64,000 nucleotides of DNA from Albibacillus kandeliae (GTDB taxonomy: Bacteria > Pseudomonadota > Alphaproteobacteria > Rhodobacterales > Rhodobacteraceae): contig NZ_QEHM01000001.1 of the NCBI RefSeq assembly GCF_003116585.1, forward strand, positions 1,051,650 to 1,115,649. Reading direction: 5' to 3'. Every line of letters starts with the position of its first letter. Positions within the stretch are counted from its first letter, which is position 1. The notes below the pieces were generated by a model that was not told the origin of the DNA, ran no database searches, and was given only the letters and a program-made list of their open reading frames with translations. Of the stretch, positions 52,550 to 61,353 are shown in pieces. Position numbers and translations under genes: made by a program.

Positions 52550-52984
52550 TCAGAACTCCACGAGCTGTTGAGACCTAACAGTTATGGCAATGTCGCGGAA
52601 CTGATCGCGCATGAAGCTCATGGGCATCAGGTCCACCGCCGGGACATTCAGAACCGTGCTGATGATCCCCCCGTCGAGGGTCGTCGTCACCGCGACGGTG
52701 GTATCCAGGTAGGCAAGGGCATTGGTGATGTAGTTTTCCGTGGCCGTCGTGTCGTCGAGCCGCCCGAGCGAAAAGGCCCGGTTTGCATCCTGCACGATGC
52801 GCAGAAGCTGTGACTCGGTGAAGAAGACCATCGAGATGTTGAAGATCAAGGCCAGGATAATGGCGAAGATCGGCATCCAGATGACGGCTTCGATCGTGAA
52901 GGATCCGTCGTCATCCCGAAGGAAGCGTTCCAGCGATTTGGCCTTGCGTTGGCTTGGCCGTTTCCGGCCTGGCTTATGACGCAC
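52550..52984 (-). CDS. TadE-like pseudopilin-type protein
   Basis: 144-residue protein with a basic, disordered start (HKPGRKRPSQRKAKS), then DDDGSFTIEAVIWMPIFAIILALIFNI (core GSFTIEAVIWMPIFAIILAL), which is the TadE motif with Glu five residues inside the hydrophobic stretch as in prepilin-peptidase substrates. The periplasmic remainder is about 80 residues. The GTG at 52984 is preferred because TAGGG stands eight bases before it; a GTG three codons earlier has none. It forms an operon with the TadG-like gene. Confidence 0.78.
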   Translation of the reverse strand: MRHKPGRKRPSQRKAKSLERFLRDDDGSFTIEAVIWMPIFAIILALIFNISMVFFTESQLLRIVQDANRAFSLGRLDDTTATENYITNALAYLDTTVAVTTTLDGGIISTVLNVPAVDLMPMSFMRDQFRDIAITVRSQQLVEF

Positions 52985-53541
52985 AGTAGTCACCCTACAA
53001 AAATTTTCACGGACACAATGCCGTACGGATAGGGTCTCAAATGTGATCTGATTGCGGCAATCTCGCCCAACTTGGGGAGATTTCGAGGCCGCCGCCCCCG
53101 GCCGCCCGGAAGCCTGCTGACACTCCGAAGCATCCCGGCTTAGGGCTGCCCCCTCTGGCGCGCAGGCTGCAGATCATCCGGGTCGGGATTGGAAAAGGGC
53201 GGCCCGGTCCGTCACAGACAACGCCCGAACCGCCCGAGGTTCAGATGCAGCGAGGGATGGATTGAGCCGCACATGGAACCTTACCCCCTAACTATCTGAG
53301 GAATTGTAACGATTCAACTTAAGGTAGACATTCGGCCGGGCAAATCTTGCATTCCGTGACTTCCTGGCCGTCCATTCAGGCATCGGGTCCAGCCCCCCCT
53401 GAAACGGACTACCCCGGACCCTGTTCCCGCAGAACCCAAGCCTCGTGATTTCAATCGAGCGTCCCTACCCCCGCCCAACGCCCTCGCCTGTTGATCCGAC
53501 CATGCTCCAAGCAAGCAGGCCGGTCTCCCGAGGAATTCGCT
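52985..53541. other. 557-bp region without a recognised gene
   Basis: Short open frames here have no ribosome sites or familiar sequence. The stretch 53270-53335 is AT-richer (CTAACTATCTGAGGAATTG) and may hold a promoter, most likely for the TadE/TadG-like operon or an untranslated RNA. No tRNA, terminator with T-run or repeat was found. Confidence 0.4.
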
Positions 53542-54540
53542 TCAAAAGCCCGAGACTCTTTCGATGACCCAGAAAGCGGCAATGGTTCCTAAGCCGTAAC
53601 TGCTGACCTGCGCCAGCCGGGGCCCATGTCGCGTGATCGCCGGGATGAGTCGGCGCGCCACGAATCCGAGTCCGAGCACAGCCGCGATGAAGGCAAGCTG
53701 CCCCAATTCCACCCCCACGTTGAAGGATAGCAGCGCCAGCGGAACGTCGTCCTGCGGCAGACCGATCTCGTGCAGCGCCCCGGCAAAGCCCAGCCCGTGG
53801 ATCAGCCCGAACCCGAAGGAAACCACCGCCGGGAACCGCTCGGCAACCGGGTCACGCCGCTCGGGCGGTTTCGACAGCTCGTAGGCGAGGAAGACGATCG
53901 ACAGCGCGATCACCACCTCGACCGGGGCCGAGGGCAACCGCAGCCACCCCAGCGTCGCCCCCGCCAACGTGATGCTGTGCGCCAGCGTGAAGGCCGTGAT
54001 CGCCCACAACAGCCGTCTCGGGCTGCGCACCAGCAAGAGCAGCGCAAAGACGAAAAGCAGGTGGTCGACCCCTTCGAGGATATGCGTCACGCCAAGCCAG
54101 ACGTAACTCGTGAACACACCCGCGAGCCCCTGATCTTCCGGGATAGTGAACGCCGGGGTTTCGGCGGTCAGCCGATGGGTCTGCACCACGCCCGGCGCAA
54201 GCTCGTAGCGCACCAGCACATCCGTCCGGGTCCGGGACAACCCCTCGATGGCAAGGTCGCGGCCGGTCAGCCCCTCCGGACAGGTCGCGATAAAGCTGGT
54301 CACCCAGGCGCGGCCATCGAACACCGGGGCCGCTGGCGCGCTGCTCTCGCACTCCTGCGGCAGACGCGGCGCAATGGGCATCGGCCTGCCGCCCACGTCC
54401 GGCATCCGCCAAGTGACGCGCCATCGCGTCTCGTCCATCACCGAGAGCTCGAGGTAACCCGGATCGAGCGCATGGGCAGAACCCGCCACGGGCATCAGGA
54501 CCGTCAACAGCAGGACGATGAACGCCGCAAGCCGCCTCAC
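53542..54540 (-). CDS. HupE/UreJ-family membrane protein
   Basis: 332-residue protein. A signal peptide (VLMPVAGSAHA) precedes a periplasmic domain of about 130 residues; then six membrane helices of the HupE/UreJ_2 type start with SYVWLGVTHILEGVDHLLFV (residue about 147), containing His and Asp, and continue with FTLAHSITLAGA and FGLIHGLGFAGAL. HupE/UreJ proteins are linked to nickel or other metal transport, but there is no hydrogenase or urease here, so the metal role is uncertain. The start is GTG, overlapping the PPIase stop by four bases. Confidence 0.85.
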   Translation of the reverse strand: MRRLAAFIVLLLTVLMPVAGSAHALDPGYLELSVMDETRWRVTWRMPDVGGRPMPIAPRLPQECESSAPAAPVFDGRAWVTSFIATCPEGLTGRDLAIEGLSRTRTDVLVRYELAPGVVQTHRLTAETPAFTIPEDQGLAGVFTSYVWLGVTHILEGVDHLLFVFALLLLVRSPRRLLWAITAFTLAHSITLAGATLGWLRLPSAPVEVVIALSIVFLAYELSKPPERRDPVAERFPAVVSFGFGLIHGLGFAGALHEIGLPQDDVPLALLSFNVGVELGQLAFIAAVLGLGFVARRLIPAITRHGPRLAQVSSYGLGTIAAFWVIERVSGF

Positions 54541-55376
54541 GGCCGGGTCTCCGCCGCGCCGGGCAGTTCCAGCCGATAGCGCTTCATCAGCTCGCCGGTG
54601 AACGTCTCCCTCATCTGGCGCGCCTGGTCGGACCGCCAGTCGGCCAGGACCCGGTCTCGCACCATCTCGAACGGCGGCAGATCGCTGTCACTGCGGGTGT
54701 CCAGCCGCACCAGATGCACGCCAAAGGTGCTCTCCAGCGGCCCCGCCCATGTCCTGAGCGGCAACGCCCCGGCAGCCGTGCCGAAGCCCGCACCAAAGAC
54801 CCGGTCCACCGCGGGCGCGGCCATATCGTCGATCCGGGGCGGAAGCTGCGTTGCGCGGCCCATCGCGCCGGGGTCGGCCCCCTGCTCAAGGTTGGCAAGC
54901 AGGGTCTTTGCCTCGTCCGGCGACGTGCCACCGGGCAACAGCACCTGCGCAAAGCTCAGGCGGGCCGGGCGCGCATACCGCTCGGCATTCTCGGCATAAT
55001 AGGCCCGCAGGGTGTCCTCGTCCGGCTCCCGCGCCGCGGCTGGCGCCTCGGCGAGGAATTCCATCTTGGCCCGCAGCCGGTTCCGGATCATCGCATCACC
55101 CTGATCGAGCCCGAGCGCCCGCGCCTCCCGCACCATCGCTTCTTCCACGGCCCAGTCCCGCACCAGGCTGCGCGCCTCCTCTGCCGTCGGCGCTCTCCCC
55201 CAGGCGGCGAGGAAACCATCCGCCAGCCGGTCCGCCTCGGCGTCGGTCAGCCGGATCACGTCCTCCCCCGGTCCGTCGTCCATCGGAGGGTTCTTCAGGC
55301 TGTAGACCCCAAAGACGAGGCCCCCCAGCAGGAAGAAATGTAGCAGCGGCGACCGCAGGAACGCCGGAATTGTCAT
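54537..55376 (-). CDS. Membrane-anchored parvulin-type peptidyl-prolyl isomerase
   Basis: 279-residue protein with one N-terminal helix (LLHFFLLGGLVFGVYSL) and a periplasmic remainder. A SurA-like helical part (EADRLADGFLAAWGRAPTAEEARSLVRDWAVEE; core GRAPTAEEARSLV) is followed by a PpiC-type domain (RLSFAQVLLPGG near residue 150 to STFGVHLVRLD near 235). It should help fold exported proteins. ATG at 55376 has GGGAGGAG upstream. It ends in a GTGA overlap with the HupE-like gene, forming a single operon with it. Confidence 0.85.
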   Translation of the reverse strand: MTIPAFLRSPLLHFFLLGGLVFGVYSLKNPPMDDGPGEDVIRLTDAEADRLADGFLAAWGRAPTAEEARSLVRDWAVEEAMVREARALGLDQGDAMIRNRLRAKMEFLAEAPAAAREPDEDTLRAYYAENAERYARPARLSFAQVLLPGGTSPDEAKTLLANLEQGADPGAMGRATQLPPRIDDMAAPAVDRVFGAGFGTAAGALPLRTWAGPLESTFGVHLVRLDTRSDSDLPPFEMVRDRVLADWRSDQARQMRETFTGELMKRYRLELPGAAETRP

Positions 55377-55389
55377 GCCTGCTCCTCCC

Positions 55390-55797
55390 TCAAACCGTCG
55401 ACCGCAGGCTCTCGGCCACCCGCGCAAGGCGTGCACCCGCATCCTGCGCCAGTTCCGCGATCTCCGGCACGGCTCCAAGGTCGCCCATCGCCATCATCTG
55501 CCCGGCATCGACCAGCCGCACCAGAGTGCCGGACGCCGCCTCCTCGACGGTGACGTTGCACGGCAGCAGCAGCCCGACGTCGGGCCGCGCACTCACCGCA
55601 CGATACGCGAGGCCCGGATTGCAGGCCCCGAGGATGGTATAGCGCCGAAAGCTTTTCCCGATCTTCTCGGCAAAGGCCTTGTCCAGATCAATCCGGGAGA
55701 TGACCCCGAACTCCTCCTGCGCAAGCGCCTTGGTCACGAGGTCGACCGCCTGATCGAAGGGGCGGTCGAGCGTGACGCTGGTTCCAAAGTCTGCCAC
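55390..55797 (-). CDS. DUF302 domain protein
   Basis: 135-residue cytosolic protein made almost wholly of a DUF302 domain: TLDRPFDQAVDLVTKALAQEEFGVISRIDL at the start (core QEEFGVISRIDL) and ACNPGLAYRAVSARPDVGLLLPCNVTVEE (core LLLPCNVTV) in the middle, the Cys of LPCNV being conserved in the family. Function is not established; the domain often occurs with thiol or metal proteins. The start is GTG, four bases after the DUF3604 stop. It belongs to the same operon as the PPIase and HupE-like genes. Confidence 0.85.
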   Translation of the reverse strand: MADFGTSVTLDRPFDQAVDLVTKALAQEEFGVISRIDLDKAFAEKIGKSFRRYTILGACNPGLAYRAVSARPDVGLLLPCNVTVEEAASGTLVRLVDAGQMMAMGDLGAVPEIAELAQDAGARLARVAESLRSTV

Positions 55798-55800
55798 GGA

Positions 55801-57720
55801 TCACTCCCCGGAAGAGTACCAGATCGGCGAGGTATAGGCCCGCTCGGTGACCTTCATCGGGACGTCGTCGGTAAAGGCCGCATCCTCGAAATAGGCCGCG
55901 TCATAGGCAGTCCAGCGCGGCGTGGGGATTTCGATGACCCGCGCGTAATAGAAGGCATCCAATGCCGGATCGAAATCGGGATCGGTCCAGACCGCGATCA
56001 GCTCGGGCGCGCCGATGGTATTGGTCCAAGTCGCCTTGGCCACATCGACCGTATCCCCCACCGAGGGCAGCTTGCCGTCGTCTCCCGGCGTCCGGTCACC
56101 GGACCAGACGACGTCGTAGATCTTCTCCTGCATCTCTCCGGCGGCATCGACCCAGCCCTTGATGATCTGGATGCGGTCGAGGTTCCCCGACAGCGGGTCC
56201 TTGATGGCCGCCACGAGGAAGCTCGGAGCCGCCGCGCCCTCCGGCGCCGGCGGCATGTCAGCCCCCATCGGAACGCCCTTGCCGTATCCGACGGGCCCCG
56301 GGTTACGCCCCTGCGCATCCTCCTCGACAAACTCCCAGCCGCCAAAGAACCGCACGCCGATCCGCGTGCCGGTGGTCCCGTAGACCTCCTTGCGCTTCAT
56401 CGCGTCCCATATCGCGGCGCGGGTGTTCTCGGCAGCCCAGACGGCCGTCAGACCCGAGGCGCCAAGCTGCCAGTCCTTTATCGTGCGGCCATCAAAGTCG
56501 AAGGCGTTCCCGGTCGACCGCTCAGGGCTTGGCTCGCTGGCCGGGAACTTGCCGAAAAAGTTGTTCTCCTCGGTCGAGGAGATGCCCGTATGCGCGTCGG
56601 TCGACCCGAGCAGGCCGAACTTGAAGGGGTTGGTGCCGAACTCGTCTTCCAGCTTCAGCCCGCGCTTCAGCGCCTCCCGGGCATACTCGAACTCGATCAT
56701 CCCGGGTTCCTTGGGCACCACGTTCAGGTTGCCCTTGTCCCAGATCTCGAAGTTGGCGAACTCGTCAGCCGGGGCAAGGCTCGGGTGCTGTTCCGAAGTG
56801 CCCTTGCCCTGCGTCACCTCGTAGAGCGGCTCCCACCGGGCCCGGGTCTCGGCCCATTGCGCGTCGATGGGGTTGCCGTCCGGGGTCTCGGTCGCGAACA
56901 TCAGCCCGTTCGAGAGGTTCCCGTTGTGCGGGATCGCCAGCAGGCGACCGCCCGTCTTCTCCTCGTAGGACGCCATCCAGTCCCACAGCTCGCGCGGTAG
57001 CTCGGTGTCGAACGTGGTAAGCGGACGGACCATGTCGGCCTTGTCCTTGCCGTCCCGGTAGATGACGTTGCGGTGCAGGTTGTTGCCACCCCCATAGTTC
57101 GACGTCCATTCGTAGCCGATCAGCGCCGTGAAGATCCCGGGCTGGTTATGGCCCTCCACGATCTCGGTCATCTTCTGCCACATGTCCATCTGCGTGGTCT
57201 GGTCGGTCATCGCAGGCGGAATCTTCCCCTCGCCTTGCAGCGTGATCATTTCCATGACCACCGCCGTCGCCGCCGCGCCCCCCTTGCGCATCTCGTCGTG
57301 CCAGCGCTTCAGCGTCGGGTCCGACATGAACGCGGGATCGCCCTCGTAGATGCTAGCCACGACCCCGAGCGCGTCGGAGTGATCGGCGACCACCATCCAG
57401 TCATAGGGCCGCGACAGCCGCACCGGCTGCCCCGTGCTCGAAGTGATCTCGCCGCCCTTGGCATATTGAAGGGCCTCGTCAGGACCGACCCGCGTGCCGC
57501 CGCCAAAGGCGTCGGGCGACCAAGACGTGTGCAAATGCTGCTCTCCCCACAGCGGCAGGCTCGGATAGCTTCGGCCCGCATAAGGGGAATAGCCCGGCTG
57601 GTTGAAGAACCGCTCGATCCTCTCGGGTGTAAGCGTCCCGGAATCCGTCGTCACCTGTGCGAGAACGGGCGATGCGGAAAAGGTGATGGCAAAAGCGATG
57701 GAAACGATATGGCGAGACAT
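55801..57720 (-). CDS. DUF3604 family exported protein
   Basis: 639-residue protein with a signal peptide (VSIAFAITFSASPVLAQV). The DUF3604 fold resembles PHP metal phosphoesterases: LWGEQHLHTSWSPDAF near residue 57 (His-x-His), MVVADHSDALGV near 108 (Asp-His), GYEWTSNYGGGNNLHRN near 200, IPHNGNLSNG near 260 and GLLGSTDAHTGISS near 370 (Asp-x-His). These would bind two or three metals. Substrate unknown. ATG at 57720 is used because AAAGG stands eight bases upstream; an ATG five codons earlier is possible. It is the first gene of the four-gene operon. Confidence 0.88.
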   Translation of the reverse strand: MSRHIVSIAFAITFSASPVLAQVTTDSGTLTPERIERFFNQPGYSPYAGRSYPSLPLWGEQHLHTSWSPDAFGGGTRVGPDEALQYAKGGEITSSTGQPVRLSRPYDWMVVADHSDALGVVASIYEGDPAFMSDPTLKRWHDEMRKGGAAATAVVMEMITLQGEGKIPPAMTDQTTQMDMWQKMTEIVEGHNQPGIFTALIGYEWTSNYGGGNNLHRNVIYRDGKDKADMVRPLTTFDTELPRELWDWMASYEEKTGGRLLAIPHNGNLSNGLMFATETPDGNPIDAQWAETRARWEPLYEVTQGKGTSEQHPSLAPADEFANFEIWDKGNLNVVPKEPGMIEFEYAREALKRGLKLEDEFGTNPFKFGLLGSTDAHTGISSTEENNFFGKFPASEPSPERSTGNAFDFDGRTIKDWQLGASGLTAVWAAENTRAAIWDAMKRKEVYGTTGTRIGVRFFGGWEFVEEDAQGRNPGPVGYGKGVPMGADMPPAPEGAAAPSFLVAAIKDPLSGNLDRIQIIKGWVDAAGEMQEKIYDVVWSGDRTPGDDGKLPSVGDTVDVAKATWTNTIGAPELIAVWTDPDFDPALDAFYYARVIEIPTPRWTAYDAAYFEDAAFTDDVPMKVTERAYTSPIWYSSGE

Positions 57721-59049
57721 GGAAATACCTTTCATCTCAAGCTAAGTCCGCGAACCCGGTACGCGCCAAAAAACCTGCCCCGGATGTGGGGCGACTCAAA
57801 ATATCTACCTGCGGATGAGTTCAGAAGACCCCTTTCCACCCATCGCGATCAACACTTTCTTTCCGGCGCGTTCCTGTCGGCCGCTTGTTGCCGCTCGCTT
57901 TGCAGGGGGTCCGTGCCCCATGCTCCGCAACCAAAACCCGAAAAATCACAATGTTTTAACCGATACTTAACTTTTGAATTTGCCAGCCGCCCAGAATCAG
58001 GGTTTCGTGGCCCCGGATTTGATTGAGACATTTAGCTTCGGCGACACCGGCCATTCTTTTCACGGCCAGACACCGTCGCGGGATCTGTGCGAAAGCACCC
58101 AGCCCTCCGATCAGATCACATCTCGCCACCTGCACTGTCAGGTGACGCACCAGTTCCGGCTCGTTGCCGGCGCCCCGCCCCTGACCATGTCGATCCCAAA
58201 TCAAAAGGTTGGGGGCGGGAGATCCTGCCCGACACCGCTTGGCTCCAACCGTCCGGGACTGTCCTTGGCGTCAAAAGTTTACGTAGGGTTAATTTCTTGT
58301 GGACAGCCGTCCCGAAAAGCATATGCTCAATTCCCGGAGGAGCGTCCCAGGCATTAAGAGTCGCATTGAACAAGTCGGGAGAATGTCCCTTCTCTCATCC
58401 TTTTCCTTACGTTTTCATTTCAACTGATCTTTTACTGGTACGAACTTTCGGAAGGCCCCCGTTGCTGTCATCCCAGTCCACCGGGGGCCTTTCCTATGTG
58501 TACAGATTGGCCTTGGCCCGCAATCTGCATCCCCATCCGGGCTCACGTAAACCTGCCCTGCCCCCTGCGCTGGCCCGTCCCCTGAGCAGGAGCTGAAGCG
58601 CATGAAACATCCGGCGAAGAAGCATCTCCGCTAACGCCTCTTCGGTCTCTCAACTCGAAGAGCAGCCGGGCTTCAAATCGCAACGCCGACGCACATCACC
58701 GCCGCTCCCAAACCCAATGCATCGGCGGCGGGGCCGACATTTCGCGCCTACCGGCTGTGCCGAATTGCTTCGCCCTGCAATGTGCGGCCCGGACGGTCAT
58801 GGGTGGCACCCGGGCCGCTGCGGACGTGTGGTCGGCAGGGGGTTGTCGAAACACGTACACCCGCAAGGCTCAACGGTCGGCCCGATCCTCCGGTTCCGCC
58901 TCCCACGCGTCGTCATCCCGACCCCGGCGGCTTTCCGCCCCAGCCAACCCCAAAATGAACGCCGCTCGGCACGCTACCGACCACTATTCCTCAGCCAAGC
59001 ACCTTGCGCGACGCAAGACCGGACAGCAACCAGTCCCCGACCTCAAGGA
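57721..59049. other. 1.3-kb gene-poor region with a possible small RNA
   Basis: No protein gene could be supported. A hairpin terminator lies at 58452-58491. About 70 bp before it a 14-codon frame (58383-58427) follows GGGAGA, and at 58602-58634 an 11-codon frame follows AGGAG; both are too short to claim. The region 58270-58440 is AT-rich, with possible promoter elements, and could encode an sRNA ending at the hairpin. The rest (58640-59049) shows nothing I can name. Confidence 0.4.
58452..58491 (+). terminator. Orphan rho-independent-type hairpin
   Basis: Perfect 10-bp stem AAGGCCCCCG / CGGGGGCCTT with a 20-base loop, ending TTTCC. No gene ends upstream on either strand within several hundred bases, so it may end a non-coding transcript. 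Confidence 0.6.
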
Positions 59050-59421
59050 TCAGTTCTTCCTGAGCAGAGCCTTTTCGATGAGAGACGGAAGCTCCATAAA
59101 GTCCACTGGCTTCGGGATGACCTTCAGGGCCCCAAGCTTCAGGAGGCAATTCTTCATGCCGTCATCATCCAGCGCAGTCAGAAAGATCGAGGGCGTGGTC
59201 TCGAAGCCAGCCTTGCGCCGTATCTTGAGGAGCGCCTCCGCGCCCGTCATCCCGGGCATGTTGTAGTCCAGCAGCAGCAGGTCCGGGTCGTATACCTCGA
59301 CAGCCGCAATCGCGCTGGGGCCGTCACTGCACTGCAGCAGTTCGAACCCTCCGATCTCCACGAGCGACAGGTTTACCAGTTCCCGGATGAATTCATCATC
59401 TTCAGCATGAAGTATGCGCAT
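59050..59421 (-). CDS. Single-domain response regulator
   Basis: 123-residue CheY-like receiver without output domain. Key residues are D8/D9 (HAEDDEF), phospho-site D52 (LLLLDYNMPGMTG), T82 (FLTAL) and K104 (IPKPVDF). It would be phosphorylated by a kinase encoded elsewhere. ATG at 59421 begins exactly at the beta-1 strand; a longer frame upstream is not part of the fold. It stands alone with no kinase nearby. Confidence 0.9.
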   Translation of the reverse strand: MRILHAEDDEFIRELVNLSLVEIGGFELLQCSDGPSAIAAVEVYDPDLLLLDYNMPGMTGAEALLKIRRKAGFETTPSIFLTALDDDGMKNCLLKLGALKVIPKPVDFMELPSLIEKALLRKN

Positions 59422-59730
59422 CGGCCAAGTTCCGTCTCTTGCTTCCTTACATCCTCCCCACATCACGGCGAACACGTACCGAACCGATTGGTTCCCCTTG
59501 GGTGCAGCCCCCGGTTTCCAACTGATGCAGCGGAGCCACACAGAGGCGCAGACCTCCGCCAGAAGACCGCAAGCGCGCCCCTGCACCCCTCAAACGCCGC
59601 GCGCCGCAGCGTTCTTCTTGACCGGATCAAAGAACTGGCAATTGCTGCTTTTTACATCTATCTTTGCAGATCGCCCGCCAGAACATGAACAGCCAAGGGC
59701 GGCTAAGAGCAGCTTGGAACTCGCAGGACC
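59422..59730. other. 309-bp divergent intergenic region
   Basis: Between the response regulator (-) and the membrane protein (+). No gene seen. The stretch 59636-59672 is AT-rich and may hold the promoter of the membrane-protein gene (TTGCTGCTTTTTACATC is included), but spacing to a -10 is unclear. Confidence 0.3.
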
Positions 59731-60417
59731 ATGAGCAACCGTCACAACCCCGACCTGTCCGATGTATCCGCCTACATCGGAACCTACCTCGCCGTCGCAG
59801 CCTGCGTCATCGGCATCGACTGGCTGACGCTCCCGGAAGGTGCATCCCTCGCCAGAGAAGGTGGCGGCATTGAGTTGATATCCATGCTGGGCTACGTCGT
59901 GGCCATGGCGTCCTATCTTTGGACGGCATGGGTGCCGCTCTGGTCGGTGCCCGCCGTGCTGCTGTTCATGGCCGCCCGCGAACTGGATCTGGACAAGGCG
60001 TTCACCAGCGAGGGAATTCTCAGCACCAAGGTCATCCTGCATGACACCTCGCTCTGGGAAAAGCTCCTCGCCCTGGGGCTCTGGGCGCTCCTTGTCGCGA
60101 CGCTGGTGTCACTCGTCCGCCAACGTGGCCTGCCGCTCCTGCGCGACCTCCGGCGGGGCGAGCCCTGGGCGCTGGCCTTTACCGCCGGCTTCGTGGTGGC
60201 GGGCGCGAGCAAGTCGATCGACGGCCTCGCGCGCAAGCTGGCGCCCCTCGGCATCGAGATCACCGAAGCCACCAGCCAGGGGCTTGTCACCGTGGAAGAA
60301 ACCATGGAAATGCTGATCCCGGTGTTCTTTATCCTTGCGGCCCTGCTGCGCGCCCGCGCCCACGCCTTCCGCTTCTTCGCCCAACGCCCCCAGGCAGCGG
60401 AAAGCTCCCACGCCTGA
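59731..60417 (+). CDS. Hypothetical integral membrane protein
   Basis: 228-residue protein with five to six predicted membrane helices (for example VSAYIGTYLAVAACVIGIDWL, core YIGTYLAVAACVIG, near residue 12; WEKLLALGLWALLVATLVSLV near 105; WALAFTAGFVVAGAS near 145; MLIPVFFILAALLRARA near 195). No family recognised. It has a GCAGGACC sequence before ATG at 59731 and is followed by a hairpin. It is monocistronic. Confidence 0.7.
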   Translation: MSNRHNPDLSDVSAYIGTYLAVAACVIGIDWLTLPEGASLAREGGGIELISMLGYVVAMASYLWTAWVPLWSVPAVLLFMAARELDLDKAFTSEGILSTKVILHDTSLWEKLLALGLWALLVATLVSLVRQRGLPLLRDLRRGEPWALAFTAGFVVAGASKSIDGLARKLAPLGIEITEATSQGLVTVEETMEMLIPVFFILAALLRARAHAFRFFAQRPQAAESSHA

Positions 60418-60427
60418 ATCACGCGAT

Positions 60428-60471
60428 CAATGTCCGAAAACGGCCTTTGGCCACAGAGTTCTCGGACATTG
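60428..60471 (+). terminator. Long-loop hairpin after the membrane-protein gene
   Basis: Perfect 10-bp stem CAATGTCCGA / TCGGACATTG with a 24-base loop that itself contains GGCC-TTT-GGCC-like bases. It starts 11 bp after the stop of the membrane-protein gene. No T-run. Confidence 0.5.
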
Positions 60472-60543
60472 CCTCCGGACGAGACCATCCTCCCAAAGGC
60501 GAATGTCTCGCTGTCACTTCACTGCGTTGATGGGAAATCGAGG

Positions 60544-60629
60544 TGGTACCCAAGGTCGGACTCGAACCGACATGACCTCACGGCCGGGGGATTTTGAATC
60601 CCCTGCGTCTACCATTCCGCCACTTGGGC
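60544..60629 (-). tRNA. tRNA-Leu (anticodon CAA)
   Basis: Read on the minus strand it begins GCCCAAG and ends CTTGGGT-A-CCA, with the CCA encoded. The D arm is GCGGAATGGTAGACGC, the anticodon stem GGGGA / TCCCC frames loop TTCAAAA with anticodon CAA, a long class II variable arm follows (GGCCGTGAGGTC), and the T arm is GTCGG-TTCGAGT-CCGAC. All stems pair, the first pair being G-U. No integrase or att repeat was found beside it. Confidence 0.96.
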
Positions 60630-60774
60630 CTCAAACCTGATCTAGCGAAGCCCTTTCCCAAGGTCCAGCGGGATTTCGCACCTTGCCGCGGCGGCGGGCA
60701 GTTGACCCCGCGCGCGGCGCATGATCTTCCCTGTCGGGGTCCGGTCCTCCCCTCCGGCCGCAACGGATGTCGCA

Positions 60775-61353
60775 ATGCTGAAACGCCTCTACGACCGCAC
60801 CATGGCCCTGGCCGACCATCCCCACGCCCTCTGGTGGCTGGCGCTGGTCGCCTTCGTCGAGAGCTCGGTCTTCCCGATCCCGCCCGACGTCCTGATGATC
60901 CCGATGATCCTCGCCCGGCCCTCGCGCGCCTGGCTCATCGCGCTGGTGGCGCTGGTGGCCTCGGTGCTCGGCGGGCTCCTCGGCTATGCCATCGGCGCCT
61001 TCGCCTTCGACAGCATCGGCCAGCCGATCCTCTCCTCCCTCGGCAAGGCCGACGCGATGGAGGCGTTCAACAGCAAGTTCAACGACTTCGGCTTCTGGGC
61101 CGTGCTGGTCGCGGGGATCACCCCCTTCCCCTACAAGGTGATCACCATCATGTCGGGCTGGACCGGCATGCCGCTGCTGACCTTCGTCGCCACCTCGATC
61201 CTCGCCCGGGCGCTGCGCTTCTTCGTGGTCGCGGCGCTCCTGCGCGCCTTCGGCGCACCAATTCGTGATTTCATCGAGCGCCGCCTTGGCCTCATGTTCA
61301 CCCTGTTTGTCGCCCTCCTCATCGGGGGCTTCGTCATCGTAAAGTACCTATGA
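60775..61353 (+). CDS. DedA/YqaA-family membrane protein
   Basis: 192-residue inner-membrane protein of the SNARE-associated/DedA (VTT) superfamily, members of which are thought to flip lipids or polyprenyl phosphate. Conserved parts are FVESSVFPIPPDVLMIPM near residue 26 (acidic residue and double proline), VASVLGGLLGYAIG near 62 and AGITPFPYKVITIMSGW near 113. ATG at 60775 is used; the frame is open 18 codons further upstream without a ribosome site. The stop overlaps dsbB by four bases (ATGA). Confidence 0.88.
   Translation: MLKRLYDRTMALADHPHALWWLALVAFVESSVFPIPPDVLMIPMILARPSRAWLIALVALVASVLGGLLGYAIGAFAFDSIGQPILSSLGKADAMEAFNSKFNDFGFWAVLVAGITPFPYKVITIMSGWTGMPLLTFVATSILARALRFFVVAALLRAFGAPIRDFIERRLGLMFTLFVALLIGGFVIVKYL

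Noticed and set aside
53314..53514. 66-codon open frame on the minus strand
   Set aside because: No ribosome site, no recognisable sequence and biased composition; the region is better left as non-coding.
57956..58373. Small open frames on both strands as a decayed transposase
   Set aside because: The translations show no motif of any transposase family I know, and no terminal inverted repeats flank them.
58717..59688. Long plus-strand open frame antisense to the response regulator
   Set aside because: It is opposite a receiver domain with all key residues and shows no family signature of its own.
60544..60629. tRNA-Leu as an integration site of a mobile island
   Set aside because: No integrase gene and no direct repeat of the tRNA 3' end was found in the flanking sequence of the window.
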